64,000 nt of DNA from Marinifilum flexuosum. Its GTDB lineage: Bacteria; Bacteroidota; Bacteroidia; Bacteroidales; Marinifilaceae. The DNA is taken from assembly GCF_003610555.1 (NCBI RefSeq), contig NZ_RAPQ01000008.1, positions 2,224,490-2,288,489 on the forward strand. Direction: 5' to 3'. Of this stretch, positions 47,873 through 59,400 are shown piece after piece. Position 1 is the first letter of the stretch; each line of letters opens with the position of its first letter. Made by a program: the position numbers and the translations under genes. The notes under the pieces were generated by a model, which was given only the letters and a program-made list of their open reading frames with translations, searched no databases and was not told the origin of the DNA.

Positions 47873-48619
47873 ATGATAAAAGCAATTATTATAGATGATG
47901 AATCCTTGGCTAGAGATTTGGTGTCTAACTATTTGGATTCTGAAAACGATATTGAAGTTATAGGAGAGTATTCGAATGGTTTTGAGGGATTAAAGGCGAT
48001 TAATGATTTACATCCAGACTTGGTGTTTTTAGATGTACAAATGCCTAAACTAACTGGATTTGAATTGCTAGAATTACTTGATAAACCTTGTAATATCGTA
48101 TTTACTACAGCTTACAACGAATATGCAATAAAAGCATTTGAGCACAATGCCATTGATTACTTATTGAAACCATTTTCAAAAGATAGATTTCTTACAGCTT
48201 TGGACAAAGCAAAAGAGAGAATTTCGAATTCTACTGACAATCAGGATCAAATTGATAAAATTAAATCACACAATGATGAATCGGAAGAATTAATCAATAG
48301 AGTTGTAATCAAATCCAGAAACAAGATTGATGTAATTGCAGTTGATAAAATCAAATATTTCGAAGCACAAGATGATTATGTAATGATATATACTGCTGAT
48401 GGGCGATACCTGAAGCAAAAGACCATGAAGTATTTTGAGTCGCACTTAAATCCCAATGAGTTTTGCAGAATACACCGATCCTATTTGGTTAAAATAGATC
48501 AAATTTCACAATTGCAACCATATGAGAAAGACAATTGGGTGGTTGTCTTAAAATCAGGAGAAAGTTTAAAGGTTAGCCGTAATGGATTCAAACTTCTTAA
48601 GAAACAATTGGAAATTTAA
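47873..48619 (+). CDS. LytTR-family response regulator
   Basis: 248 aa. Receiver domain with acidic DDE at 8-10, phospho-acceptor Asp54 in VFLDVQMPKLTGFELL and FTTAYNEYAIKAFEHNAIDYLLKPF; C-terminal LytTR DNA-binding domain (about 140-248; YFEAQDDYVMIYTADGRYLKQKTMKYFE-type strand order and FCRIHRSYLV). Probably controls envelope genes, possibly the receptor gene downstream. Confidence 0.93.
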   Translation: MIKAIIIDDESLARDLVSNYLDSENDIEVIGEYSNGFEGLKAINDLHPDLVFLDVQMPKLTGFELLELLDKPCNIVFTTAYNEYAIKAFEHNAIDYLLKPFSKDRFLTALDKAKERISNSTDNQDQIDKIKSHNDESEELINRVVIKSRNKIDVIAVDKIKYFEAQDDYVMIYTADGRYLKQKTMKYFESHLNPNEFCRIHRSYLVKIDQISQLQPYEKDNWVVVLKSGESLKVSRNGFKLLKKQLEI

Positions 48620-48638
48620 TCGGAACTGGCATTGAGAA

Positions 48639-48676
48639 ATTCGTTATTACATAATTGTAGTAACGATTTTTTTTTG
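48639..48676 (+). terminator. Rho-independent terminator
   Basis: TCGTTATTAC pairs with GTAGTAACGA (one wobble) and is followed by nine T, ending the Lia-like operon. Confidence 0.86.
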
Positions 48677-48839
48677 CTCAAAGATGACAAAAAAACAGTA
48701 AGAATAGGCATTGGTTGTAGAAATTGGGATTTTATAAATTTTAAGTGAAATGATTTAAATGATGGATCAGTGGATTTATTTTTATTATAAATATTCGAAA
48801 TATTTTTGAAATAGTATTCCTATTCTCAACATAATCATA

Positions 48840-48847
48840 TATATTTG
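48840..48847 (+). promoter_or_regulatory. Possible -7 promoter element
   Basis: TATATTTG matches TAnnTTTG exactly, 37 bases before the receptor start. No clear -33 box. Confidence 0.4.
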
Positions 48848-48884
48848 TGTTGCCCAACTAGAGTTAACTAATCTAATTACTACA

Positions 48885-51326
48885 ATGAACCTAAAATTAA
48901 CTTACGCCAAGAGTGCGTTCATTATTATTTTGACATGCATTTTCTCTTCTCATGTGGCTTTTTCAAATAACCATTTAAATGAAAAAGGGAGTTCTTCACT
49001 AAAGGGGAAAATCGTTGAAAAACAATCAAACAAACCACTTGAATTTGCCACGATTTCAATTTATTCTTCTAATAATTCAAAGCTTGTAAAGGGAACAATT
49101 ACAAATAAGAGAGGGGATTTTGCACTAGAAAAATTATGTTCTGGATCTTATTATTTTAAGGTTGAGTATATGGGATATACCACTTACAATAGTAATCAGT
49201 TCGAGATAAAGAATGGAGAGAGTAAAGTACTTACCAATCCTGTGAAGCTTGAGGTTGACACTAAAACCATTTCCGAAGTAAAGGTTGAAGGAAATAGAGA
49301 ATTTTCTAAGGTGGAACTTGGTAAAACGGTTTACAATGTTTCCAAATCTCCAGTTGCCGATGGAGGAACCATAAATGAAGTTTTAAATACCCTTCCTAGA
49401 TTAAGTGTAGATGCTGAAGGAGCAATTCAATTTAGAGGGAGTTCTGATGTTAAGATTTTGATTGATGGTAAAATCAGTGGTCTTTTGGGGATGAATCCAG
49501 CTGAAGTTTTAAATAGCATGTCTGCCCATGATGTTGATCGTGTTGAAGTGATTAGTACATCTTCTGCTAGATATGATGCTACAGGAGCAGGAGGAATCAT
49601 TAACATTATCTTGAAAAAAGACCGAGTAAAAGGGTTTAATGGTAGTGTTGCAGCAACTGTTGGTACCAAGGATAAAAAGTCAGGTGGTTTTAGTGGTAAT
49701 TATCGTACCGGAAAAGTGAACTTCTTTGGTTCTTACAATTATAAAGATGACTGGGCAGGGCGTGATTACAATGTTCAGAGAGAAATCAAGAAAGAAGATG
49801 TTCATACTCTTTTATCAGAAAATGCGGATGTTGATTTTGGAAATCGATACCATATTGGAAAATTGGGTTTGGATTATCTGATTAATGATAATAACACTTT
49901 TACTTTTTCAGCCAAGTATCGTGATATACTTCAAAATTGGAACGGAAGCTACGATTATACTCGTACAAATGTTGTAAGTAGTGCGATGCCAACCATTGAT
50001 TATAGATTCAGTGAAGTTGATTTAGATCTGGAATCATGGATCTACAATGCATCTTACATCCATAAATTCGCTAAGAAAGGAGAAACTCTTTCGATAGATT
50101 TGGCTTATACTGATAATGCAGCAAATAATTCTGGTAATTATGCAGAGTATCTTAATATCCAATCTTTTGGACAGGATGTATTATTTGGATCAGATGTAAA
50201 CGCGACTAACTTGTATTCAGATTATTACAAAACCGCAAGAAAAGAAGCTGTAGCGCAAGTAGATTATGTGCTGCCTGTTGGGGATAAAGGCAAGTTTGAA
50301 ACTGGTTATCTATATCGAAATAATGAAATTGATTATAAGGTTGGTTCACTTGCTGATGATTTTAATTACGAAGAAAATATCCATGGTTTGTATGCTATGT
50401 ATTCTGGCTCAAAAGGAAAGTTTGCATACGAATTAGGTCTTCGTGCTGAATATTCTGACATTAATACCAACAAAGAATTTAAGGATGATTATTTAGATCT
50501 TTTTCCAAGTGTTCACTTGTCTTATCAGTTTTCGGATAAGAAGCAATGGCAATTGGCTTATAGCAGGATGATTTATCGACCAAATTCAGGAATGTTAAAT
50601 CCTTTCCAAAATCTTCGTGATCCGGAAAATCAAAGATTGGGTGCGCAGGATATTGAAGCTTATTACAATCACAATATAGAAATGTCGATGGCTTTCGATA
50701 GAGAAAAGGCTAGTTACAAGACAACTTTATATGTGAATTATCAAAAGAATTTGATCAATCAATACCGATTTATTGAAGATGAAACCAATAGATCCATAGT
50801 TCAATATGGTAATTTTGATTCGAAATTTTTCTCAGTATTAGAGTTTGAAGGATCAACCAAACTAAATAAATGGTGGAGTTTGAGTGGATATATAGCAGGT
50901 ATTTATGAGGAAACAAAACCTGGAGAAGGATATAAGTTTGGGACACGAGATATGTGGGAAGTTACTGGAAAAGTCACTTCAGTTATGAACTTCAAAAAGT
51001 GGTTTAAACTTCAGGCAAGCTTCCGTTATCAATCGGAAATATTGGTTGCACAAGGAAAGTATCAGAACTTGTACTATGTAGATTTAGGATTAAGTAGAAA
51101 AGTATTAAAAGGAAGAGGTAGTTTGTCTTTTACTGCTAATGACATATTCAATACTTTCAGATTTAAGATTCATACTTCAGATCCTGAGTTCTATAATAAG
51201 GAAATTAAATACAGAGAAACTCAAATTGCCAAATTAAGTTTTCGATACTTTTTTGGTAAGCGATATAGAATCATGAGAGCTAAACCTAAAAAATCAGGAA
51301 TCCGACATTCCGAAAATGATATTTAA
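48885..51326 (+). CDS. TonB-dependent-type outer-membrane beta-barrel protein
   Basis: 813 aa. Signal peptide to about residue 28, a CarboxypepD-reg-like domain (about 38-125, LKGKIVEKQSNKPLEFATIS), a plug-like domain (LNTLPRLSVDAEGAIQFRGSS, VKILIDGK, TSSARYDATGAGGIINIILK) and a long barrel of the OMP_b-brl_3 kind. Such proteins resemble TonB-dependent receptors but often lack a TonB box; transport substrate unknown. Ends with its own terminator. Confidence 0.87.
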   Translation: MNLKLTYAKSAFIIILTCIFSSHVAFSNNHLNEKGSSSLKGKIVEKQSNKPLEFATISIYSSNNSKLVKGTITNKRGDFALEKLCSGSYYFKVEYMGYTTYNSNQFEIKNGESKVLTNPVKLEVDTKTISEVKVEGNREFSKVELGKTVYNVSKSPVADGGTINEVLNTLPRLSVDAEGAIQFRGSSDVKILIDGKISGLLGMNPAEVLNSMSAHDVDRVEVISTSSARYDATGAGGIINIILKKDRVKGFNGSVAATVGTKDKKSGGFSGNYRTGKVNFFGSYNYKDDWAGRDYNVQREIKKEDVHTLLSENADVDFGNRYHIGKLGLDYLINDNNTFTFSAKYRDILQNWNGSYDYTRTNVVSSAMPTIDYRFSEVDLDLESWIYNASYIHKFAKKGETLSIDLAYTDNAANNSGNYAEYLNIQSFGQDVLFGSDVNATNLYSDYYKTARKEAVAQVDYVLPVGDKGKFETGYLYRNNEIDYKVGSLADDFNYEENIHGLYAMYSGSKGKFAYELGLRAEYSDINTNKEFKDDYLDLFPSVHLSYQFSDKKQWQLAYSRMIYRPNSGMLNPFQNLRDPENQRLGAQDIEAYYNHNIEMSMAFDREKASYKTTLYVNYQKNLINQYRFIEDETNRSIVQYGNFDSKFFSVLEFEGSTKLNKWWSLSGYIAGIYEETKPGEGYKFGTRDMWEVTGKVTSVMNFKKWFKLQASFRYQSEILVAQGKYQNLYYVDLGLSRKVLKGRGSLSFTANDIFNTFRFKIHTSDPEFYNKEIKYRETQIAKLSFRYFFGKRYRIMRAKPKKSGIRHSENDI

Positions 51327-51343
51327 TACGATTAAAATTCAAT

Positions 51344-51378
51344 TAAAAAAGCTTCATCATAAGGTGAAGCTTTTTTTA
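51344..51378 (+). terminator. Rho-independent terminator
   Basis: AAAAAAGCTTCA pairs with TGAAGCTTTTTT, ending the receptor gene; T tract present. Confidence 0.88.
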
Positions 51379-51490
51379 TAAATACCTTTAATCAAAATTT
51401 ATTTATACTCAATAAAAATAAACTTACTTTCTACTTGACATTCAGCTCTGTCTTTCTTAATTTCTATTCTATTGGATAAATCGGAGGGAT

Positions 51491-54400
51491 ATGAGCTTGA
51501 AAATATTGGATATTAAGAAGCTGAAAAAAGCTAGAAGTATTGGCAGTAACAATAAACCCAGGTCAGGAAGTAGAAGAAATTTTCTAAAAGGATTGGGGTT
51601 TGGATTTCTTGCTTTTCAGCCTTCTTTAAAGGCTTTGGGAAAAGCTTTTGGAAATGATATTCAATATAGAAAGAGGGGAAAAAACATTACGTTTTACTCT
51701 CAGGAAGGAAATTCATGGAATATCAATTTGAATTCCTTTGATGGTAGTCCAAAATTAATTTTTCGTAAAAAACAGGAAGATTATCATCTAATTCTGCGAA
51801 ATGCTTTTTATCCTGGAACTACTTTGCCAATGGATTTTAAAGCCATTCTCTACAATGATTTATCCTGGAGAATAAAAATCACTTTTACCAAGCTGGATAT
51901 ATCGAAAGATCTTAATCTGGCAGATTGGATTAATGGTAATGCTCAGCTGAACTCATTTGTTTATTTGCAGGAGGGAATAGAATTGAATAATCGGTATTCA
52001 TTGGATATTGAAGATCATTATCATTTTATCATTGATAAATTTTGGAAAATAACTTTACAAGGAAAAGATCTTGCTAATTACAAATTGAATAATATTTCTG
52101 GGCTTGCTGAACAAATTTGTTTCAGCTTTCCTGTTGAGAAAGATCTTACATTTTGTAACTCCAATTTTGAACCAAAACTAAAATTGAGTATCACAACTCA
52201 AAATGTAGAACCATTCCTTTCAAATTGGAAAATTATGAACGGTTCAGAATTGAATAGTTGTAGTGAGGTACAGCATCAGGTTCAAATATTAAAATCTGAG
52301 AGACTCTCAGGGATGTGTTCATCGGTAGTATTGGTTGATGAAAAGGATGTTAAGGATAGAAAAGGCTTTTTATTTCATAAGAAAATTAATGAAGATCTGG
52401 AAGAAACACTTAAGCTTTATCGTTCACAACTTGCAATTGAGCTAAATCAGCAATCAGAAAAGTTTATTTTTATTGCCAGTATTGCAAGTAATGGTATTTG
52501 GACAAATTCTTCCGAAGTTTCATACCAGTTAATCAATTCAAAGAAAAATGCCGCTTTTGAAATGCATGGTACAAATGGTAGAATAAATTCTGTAAACGGA
52601 TTGGCACAGGTTGCTGCTACCAAATACCTGTTACCCGATGCCATTAGTTTGGCAGTTGAGTATCCTGAGAAACCTGCCATTGAAATTGAATATCAGGATC
52701 AGAAATTGCAATCTAAGAAGAAGCTTGTAATTGATTCCCGATTGGGAAAGATTAAAATTAAGGAGAAGGAAATTATAAGATTGAGTGTGCTTAGACCTGA
52801 GGACATGTTATTTCTTCAGTTTGAGTTCTACAATTTCAAATACATAAAAAAAGATCAACTAAGCTATTTAGAAATTAACAATACCAAGAAGCCGGCAACT
52901 ATGGTGGTTGTGTTTCCACCTCAACATACATTGGAGCAAGCCTTTTGGGAAAACAATTCATTGCCAGGAGGTGAGGGGAATGAAAATGTAATTCTACCTG
53001 CAAAATACATTCGTAGTGGAAAAAGCAGATTGGTGTATTCGGTTCCTTCCAGTTTTAAGGGAATGCCAATTATTATGGAGGAATTGTTAAACTGGTCACG
53101 TTTTAAGTTGAGGGTAAATTATCGTGCCAGGGTTTTGGAGCCAGTTAAAGTAGTAGTTAATAAATTTCAGAATCTGGGTTCTTTTATCAATAAGAAAAGT
53201 ACCAGTCAACCCAAAACCATTAGTAGACAAAGTTTAAGTATTGCGAAATATTCAAAGAATCGTTTAAGTAGCAGATCCCTTTACAATAAAGATCAGTTAT
53301 CGAAGAATTTACCTGCTGAAGTAAGCGGACAGCTGTATGTAAAGATCAACTATGCAGCTTTGAAAGCCAATTTGTTGGAGATGAGAAAACCGAATCTATT
53401 GGAAACCTCTATTGAGGCACCGACTAGGCTATTCATTTCACCGAATCAATTGGCAGGTTTTGCTCATCAACAGAAGATTCACTTAAAGGATCATAAGGAA
53501 ACGCCAAAGGGAAATATTCAGAACCTGCAATATAATAATCCATTAATTACCAATAAAGGGAAGTTATCGGAATTGTGGCATTCACGTATGGGAGTTCGTT
53601 TAAAAAATGGAGAAATTGATGAAGAGGGGATGGAAGGATTTAGAAGCATTCGTGCACTTTGGGCTAGGGATGCATTCAAAAAATTAACTCCTAAGCCACC
53701 AAGAAATAAGCCGTTTCGAACCGCCTTAGATGGAAGAGATCGACACAATATCGTTCATCAAACTTCGAATTTTACAATTAAGTCCTACACACCAAGAGCT
53801 GTGCAGGCCAAACGATTCATGATGTCTTCCTTAGGAGCATGGATTGATTTTAATGCAAACTTTAATTATCCGGATTTTCATGCACAACCTGATTTGGAAC
53901 TTTTGGAATGGGAACACCTATCAACTTTAGGTAGAGATCACTATGTAAAAGTAGTTGAAGCAGGATTTCTGTTTCCCTTCGGACATACGGCGGCATTGGT
54001 GAAGATTACAGAACGAAAACCTGATAAGACAACAAGAGCTGCCGTGAATCGCCAAAGAATCTACATTGTGATTCTTGAGCCTGTTGTATATTATGAGATG
54101 AGGGATCAACAAAATGGGTATATTCCGTTTCCTTTCCAAACCGTTGAAATGCCAGCTACACGAACGCCAGATTTGGATGCCCCCGTTGATCTGGTGAATA
54201 TGGGTGGAGATTACAACTTCTTGATTCGAAGTGGTGGCACGGATTTGATCTTTGATTTACTATTGGTGGATCAGGAAGGGCGTGAGCAAAAGATAAAACT
54301 GCCTTTGATATTTATAGGAAAATCGGCTGCCTATGATGAAGCCAAATCAGAGCAATTGGTGAATGTTTACAATGCTGAGATGAATCGATTCAAGGCTGAT

Positions 54401-56152
54401 TTTAATTTGCAAATGGTGGCCTATTCTCCATCATTGATTGAAGATGATACAACTTTCGAGACCTCTTTGATTGATTTCGGAGCATTGTCTCTTGAAAATA
54501 AAGCTGCTACAGTACTGAAGTTTCATCCCAAGGTGAAGACTGCTTCGGTTAAAGTGAAGGCAATAGAGGAATTAACAGGAAATCCTGATCCTGTGAATAT
54601 TGAATTACAGGATGATGAAAATGCGGCCAAGGTATTTGCCAAGGTGTTGGACAATCTGAAAGCCGATTTTTCAAGTGAATCAGATAAGTCAGGAGGTTTC
54701 ATGAGCCCCAATACCCAGGTTACTTCACTTTCGAAGTTGAAAGGACCATTGGGTGGAGCAGTGGATAAATTGCAAAATCTGGAATTCGATCCATCAGAGT
54801 TCTTTGCCTCTTCGGGCGATATGCCGGTAGCCAAGTTGTTTGGTGTGGTGTCCATTTTCGATTTACTATTGGGCAATTTGAACTTTGGGGATCAAGGAAA
54901 TCAGCAGTCTGAAGCCTTAAGTGGAATCAGTCAGCAAATGGAATCCCTAAAGGAAGATATTCTGGAACAACAAGCCATTTTGGAAACCGCGGCTGAGGAT
55001 GCCCAGACAGCGATTGAACAGGAGATTCAGAATTTGAGAAATCAATTGGAGTCGAAAGTCAATGAATTGGAACAGCAATTGACCAGTCAGATTCCTCGAA
55101 TCCCAAACTTTAATGCATACAAAACCGATAAGGCATTTGTGGTAGAATATCGTTGGATACCGGAAATGGAAGCCAGTAAGTCTTTATTTGGAGGATTTCT
55201 AACGGTGAATGTTCAAAAACCAAATGAAGCATTACAGGTTCTAAGTAAATTGAGTAGGCCTTTCGACACTTCGCAAAAAACACAGTTTGGTGTAAATGCA
55301 TCTTTCACTGATTTTTCGGTTGAGATCAAAGAATTGATTCGGGTAAGTTTTAAATCTCTGAAGTTTGGAGGAGGATCGGGTAAGAAAGCCGATGTGAAAG
55401 TGGAAATGGCGGAAGACGATTCAATTCTCTTTCTGGGTCCATTGAGTTTTGTAAATCAATTGCAGAATTTGATTCCTTCCAATGGATTTGCTGATGGACC
55501 ATATATGAAATTATCACCTGCAGGAGTTAAAGCTGGCTTCGATTTGGCTATACCGAGTGTAGAGGTCGGTGTTTGTACCATTGCAAATATGACACTGGGA
55601 GCTGGAGTTCATCTGCCATTTACAGGAGCTCCACTTACCCTTTCCTTTAATTTCTGTAAGCGTGAATCACCATTCCTATTAACGGTTTCTGCATTTGGTG
55701 GTGGAGGTTATTTCTTGATGAAAACCAGCGTAAAAGGATTTGTTGGAATGGAGGCGGCTTTCGAGTTTGGTGCAGCCTTATCCATGAATTTTGGAGTAGC
55801 AAGTGGAGGTGTATCTGTAATGGGAGGTTTCTATTTCAGTATGGAAATCGTGGATGATCATACCGAAACCATACTAACAGGTTACATCCGTTTTAACGGA
55901 TATTTATCGATACTTGGAATCATAAGTCTTTCCTTGGAAATTTATTTGGCTTTTGTCGCCATGTTCCAGAATGGAAAGGTTGAAAAATTATATGGTGAAG
56001 CCATTGTAAAAGTGAAGATTGAAGTGTTATTCTTCAGCAAAACTGTGACTTTAACAGCTCGAAGAGAATTAAAGGGAGCCGATGCGGATCCAACCTTCCA
56101 AATGATTATGGAAGAAAACGATTGGTTGGAATACTGTCAAGCATACGCATGA
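51491..56152 (+). CDS. Giant protein of unknown function, Tat-like N-terminus (pair member 1)
   Basis: 1553 aa. Residues 27-33 read SRRNFLK and are followed by a hydrophobic stretch (34-42), a twin-arginine-type signal with a long n-region and no clear AxA cleavage site. Segments stand out: LFISPNQLAGFAH near 642, LWHSRMGVRL near 694, DGRDRHNIVHQTS near 746, MMSSLGAWIDF near 776, GRDHYVKVVEAGFLFPFGH near 814, a coiled coil at about 1138-1198, and a Gly-rich alternating beta region at about 1340-1510 (SAFGGGGYFLM, FGVASGGVSVMGGFYFSME). From memory similar blocks occur in large uncharacterised actinobacterial proteins; not checked. Pairs with the next giant gene. Function unknown; I see no catalytic motif. 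Confidence 0.9.
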   Translation: MSLKILDIKKLKKARSIGSNNKPRSGSRRNFLKGLGFGFLAFQPSLKALGKAFGNDIQYRKRGKNITFYSQEGNSWNINLNSFDGSPKLIFRKKQEDYHLILRNAFYPGTTLPMDFKAILYNDLSWRIKITFTKLDISKDLNLADWINGNAQLNSFVYLQEGIELNNRYSLDIEDHYHFIIDKFWKITLQGKDLANYKLNNISGLAEQICFSFPVEKDLTFCNSNFEPKLKLSITTQNVEPFLSNWKIMNGSELNSCSEVQHQVQILKSERLSGMCSSVVLVDEKDVKDRKGFLFHKKINEDLEETLKLYRSQLAIELNQQSEKFIFIASIASNGIWTNSSEVSYQLINSKKNAAFEMHGTNGRINSVNGLAQVAATKYLLPDAISLAVEYPEKPAIEIEYQDQKLQSKKKLVIDSRLGKIKIKEKEIIRLSVLRPEDMLFLQFEFYNFKYIKKDQLSYLEINNTKKPATMVVVFPPQHTLEQAFWENNSLPGGEGNENVILPAKYIRSGKSRLVYSVPSSFKGMPIIMEELLNWSRFKLRVNYRARVLEPVKVVVNKFQNLGSFINKKSTSQPKTISRQSLSIAKYSKNRLSSRSLYNKDQLSKNLPAEVSGQLYVKINYAALKANLLEMRKPNLLETSIEAPTRLFISPNQLAGFAHQQKIHLKDHKETPKGNIQNLQYNNPLITNKGKLSELWHSRMGVRLKNGEIDEEGMEGFRSIRALWARDAFKKLTPKPPRNKPFRTALDGRDRHNIVHQTSNFTIKSYTPRAVQAKRFMMSSLGAWIDFNANFNYPDFHAQPDLELLEWEHLSTLGRDHYVKVVEAGFLFPFGHTAALVKITERKPDKTTRAAVNRQRIYIVILEPVVYYEMRDQQNGYIPFPFQTVEMPATRTPDLDAPVDLVNMGGDYNFLIRSGGTDLIFDLLLVDQEGREQKIKLPLIFIGKSAAYDEAKSEQLVNVYNAEMNRFKADFNLQMVAYSPSLIEDDTTFETSLIDFGALSLENKAATVLKFHPKVKTASVKVKAIEELTGNPDPVNIELQDDENAAKVFAKVLDNLKADFSSESDKSGGFMSPNTQVTSLSKLKGPLGGAVDKLQNLEFDPSEFFASSGDMPVAKLFGVVSIFDLLLGNLNFGDQGNQQSEALSGISQQMESLKEDILEQQAILETAAEDAQTAIEQEIQNLRNQLESKVNELEQQLTSQIPRIPNFNAYKTDKAFVVEYRWIPEMEASKSLFGGFLTVNVQKPNEALQVLSKLSRPFDTSQKTQFGVNASFTDFSVEIKELIRVSFKSLKFGGGSGKKADVKVEMAEDDSILFLGPLSFVNQLQNLIPSNGFADGPYMKLSPAGVKAGFDLAIPSVEVGVCTIANMTLGAGVHLPFTGAPLTLSFNFCKRESPFLLTVSAFGGGGYFLMKTSVKGFVGMEAAFEFGAALSMNFGVASGGVSVMGGFYFSMEIVDDHTETILTGYIRFNGYLSILGIISLSLEIYLAFVAMFQNGKVEKLYGEAIVKVKIEVLFFSKTVTLTARRELKGADADPTFQMIMEENDWLEYCQAYA

Positions 56153-56421
56153 TAACAGTTATCAATTAACAGTTATCAATTAATAATGAGTAATTAATAA
56201 TAAATAATGCGAATTAAGAGAGGCTAAGGATGAAAGTAAGTTGGGTATATCTAGGGGCGTTAGCCCCGTTATCTTCGTAGCGAAATGTTTAATGGGAAAA
56301 AATAGGGGCTTTAGCCCTGATATCTGAAAAGGGATAATTAACAGTTAACAATTAATAATGAGTAATTAAAAATATTGGCTTAGAAGAACTAGAGCTAATT
56401 AATATCATAACTACTTAAACA
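56153..56421. repeat. AT-rich intergenic repeat block with GGGGC hairpins
   Basis: TAACAGTTATCAATTAA occurs twice at 56153-56190, a variant TTAACAGTTAACAATTAA at 56338-56355, each followed by TAATGAGTAATTA. Between them are two hairpins, GGGGC-GTTA-GCCCC (56254-56267) and AGGGGCTTTAGCCCT (about 56304-56318). A third copy begins at 60581. The block starts at the stop codon of the first giant gene. Confidence 0.8.
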
Positions 56422-59400
56422 ATGAAACAAAAAATCATATTCACCTGTTTGCCACATCGAATTGAGGAAGAAAAACTTCGATTTTCGGTGCAGGTAAGTT
56501 TGCGTCTCGAAAATGCGAGTTCAACTACTTTAGTGAGTTTTCCGGACATGGAGAATTGGCCTGAAAAGTTAAAAAACTCTAGTTTTCAACTAAGGCTAAA
56601 GAATGGAAAAGAATATGATATTGATCTGAATTCAAGTGTGATGGATGAGGATTTGTGGGGGAAGTTAATGCATAATGATATACGGGTGGATGGATTTCAG
56701 CAGGAAGATTTAACGCATAGCAGAATTCATTCCTATCCAATCAAACATGTACAGACTTTTGTGTTAGATACCTATAAAAGGCTTGGTGTGCAGAATCCTG
56801 ATCGTTTAATAGATCCAAAGGATTTGAGTGATCCGAAAAGTTTGGGACAGATTTCAAAATTTAAGAAACGAGATACCCCAAAGTCCCCAGAAAGTAACAC
56901 AACAGCTGCAGGAAGAAGGGTGGTTAAGGAATCTGATTTTTTAGATGTGGATGAATCGACTTCCAAACGATTGGAAGAGCTAAGAAGAAAGAATGGATTT
57001 GTTCCTTTCCAGCAACAGGCCAATCCTAAAATGGATTTCGCACAGTTTAGGGATTTTCACAAGACTGATCGTCCAACGCGTTACGAACCTTTGGCTAAAA
57101 TCAAGAAGCCTGAATTCGAGTTTCATGATATTCTGGCGGTGGTCAGCACTTATCCGCAAATACAGAGAAAACTGGGTGTGGTATTGGATTTTTCTATGGA
57201 TATCCCCAATGGATTTCCTGCTGATCATTCTATGCGATTGATTATTCAGAACATTGATTTTACAACAGATACGGAAGTCTTGGTTCCTTTGACGGCTTAC
57301 CGCTACACCGAAAAAGGATTCTATGCAAAATCAAAGGAAGGGTCTGATGTCAATTTGGGATTTGTGAAAATCAATACCGATAAGTTTACTGCTTTTCAGA
57401 TAGATGCCGATGGGGTGGCCATGAAGGTAAACCAGATGGTGGATAATAAGATACAGGAAGAGGTAAAGCTAAAAATTGTGGAACTGGATCTGGGTAAAAG
57501 TAAACGATTTAAGAATGGAGTCATCCCGGCTGATGAACCTGAAAAGGAAGGACTGCCAAGTTTGCGATCGGCAGGTATTGGAATTGCCCGTAATGGAATG
57601 GGGCAGCATTTAAATGCCAGGTTTGTTAAAGCAAAACAATTGCAAGCCAAGATCATCGATTCATCGAAAATGGATGACAGTTTACAGCTCATTCTTTCCG
57701 ATGAAAAACTATATGCCGAGGATTTGGTGCAAGGCTACAGAATGGATGTGGCTTATTCAACAGAACCTGAGAAGTGGCTTTCTTTGCACATGAGAAAGGA
57801 ATCCTATTCCTACTTCGATTCTGGTAATGTAGAAGAATTCATAGATGATATTAAGACTGATGAGGGATTCATACAAACCGCAGCTGCCGAGGATACAGAG
57901 AATGCCAATGAGCTATTCGTTGGAGAAAATATGATTCGTTGGGAAGGATGGAGTTTATCGGTTCCTAAGCCTGGATTCGCCATTAATGAAGCCGAAGATG
58001 ATAATGTTGATCCATCAAAACAAGTGGACTATGTGAACAAATCAAAGAATGTTGAGGTGAAGAAGTACCAGTTTGATACCACCAGGGAGTTCAGGTTGCA
58101 TACCAAAACAAAAACGGTGAAGGGAACATTGCCACGATTACGTTTTGGAAAGGATTATATGCTTCGTGTGAGAACGGTGGATTTGGCAGGCAATAGTGTG
58201 CCTCTTGACTCTCAACCAGAGAAAGTTTCTGAAGCAGTTATTCGTGGATTTAGATATTACAGGTATGATGCTTTAATGAATCCGGTATTGCTATTGGGAT
58301 CGGAATTGAAAGATGGAGAGGCCTTGGAAGAATTGGTAGTTCGCAGCAATTACAATATGAGCACCGAGGAGTTTCAGAAAAGATATGGGAATGTAGATTC
58401 AAGTGAGAATACAGAAGCAACAAGACATTTTCTACCACCAAGAAATTCCCAATTGATTGCTGAGCAACATGCCAAGTTTGATAAGGCTTTTGGGAACAAT
58501 CCTGAAGTGGCCAAGGCGTTGTATGAACTGATTAGCTCGAAGGAAGTACAACTGGAAAAGGGTAAGAATGGAAAGGAAAAAGTGTACAAGGGAGATCAGG
58601 TGGATTTGATTTACTTGCCTGATCCAGCAGCAGCAGGTTTGGCTCTCTTCTTAGCTGATGGATATGATGATACGCATTCACAAACTTTTGAACCTAGATT
58701 GTTTAGTTTCTTTGGCAATGATGAATTAAGTCCGAATAATACTCATATCAATCTCTCTGATGATGAATGGTTCAAAGCAAAATCTTTGCGTGTTCAGTTG
58801 GTAGAAGGAAATACAGCCTTTAATTGGAATGCTTCTGCCCGAGTTTTAATTGTATCGCTGCCAAAGGGAGAAAGAATTAAGCTGAGGTTTTCTACTTTTT
58901 GGAAAGAGAAGGATATGGAGGAACTTTCTGGCATGTGGCAACTGCTTCAGGAGGACAATCCAGGGAATATTACAAAGCTTAAAGAGCTGGCAAAAACCGG
59001 AAGACATTGGATGATTAGTCCGGCACGAGAAATAGAATTGACTCATGCAGTTCAACAACCTGTGGATGCTCCTCAAATCGAAATCATTAATCCTGATAAG
59101 AATTACGGCAATACGCATGCATGGCTACACACCAGGTTTTCGGTACACGGATTCTCTACCCACAAAGTTGAGTATAAAGCGCGATGGAAGGACAGAAGAG
59201 ATGATCCAAGAGCGGTTGAGCCGGATTGGGTTGATCATTCGGATAGTGTAGAAGAAATTGACATACAATATCACGATAAAACTGTAGACAAAGGAAGTCT
59301 TCCTGAGAAGAAAGATCCTTCCAAACAAATTGCCATTCAGGGACAGGCCAATCAGGTAAAGCCACAATTAAAGGTGAGTTTGGCAAGTGAGTTCAGTGGA

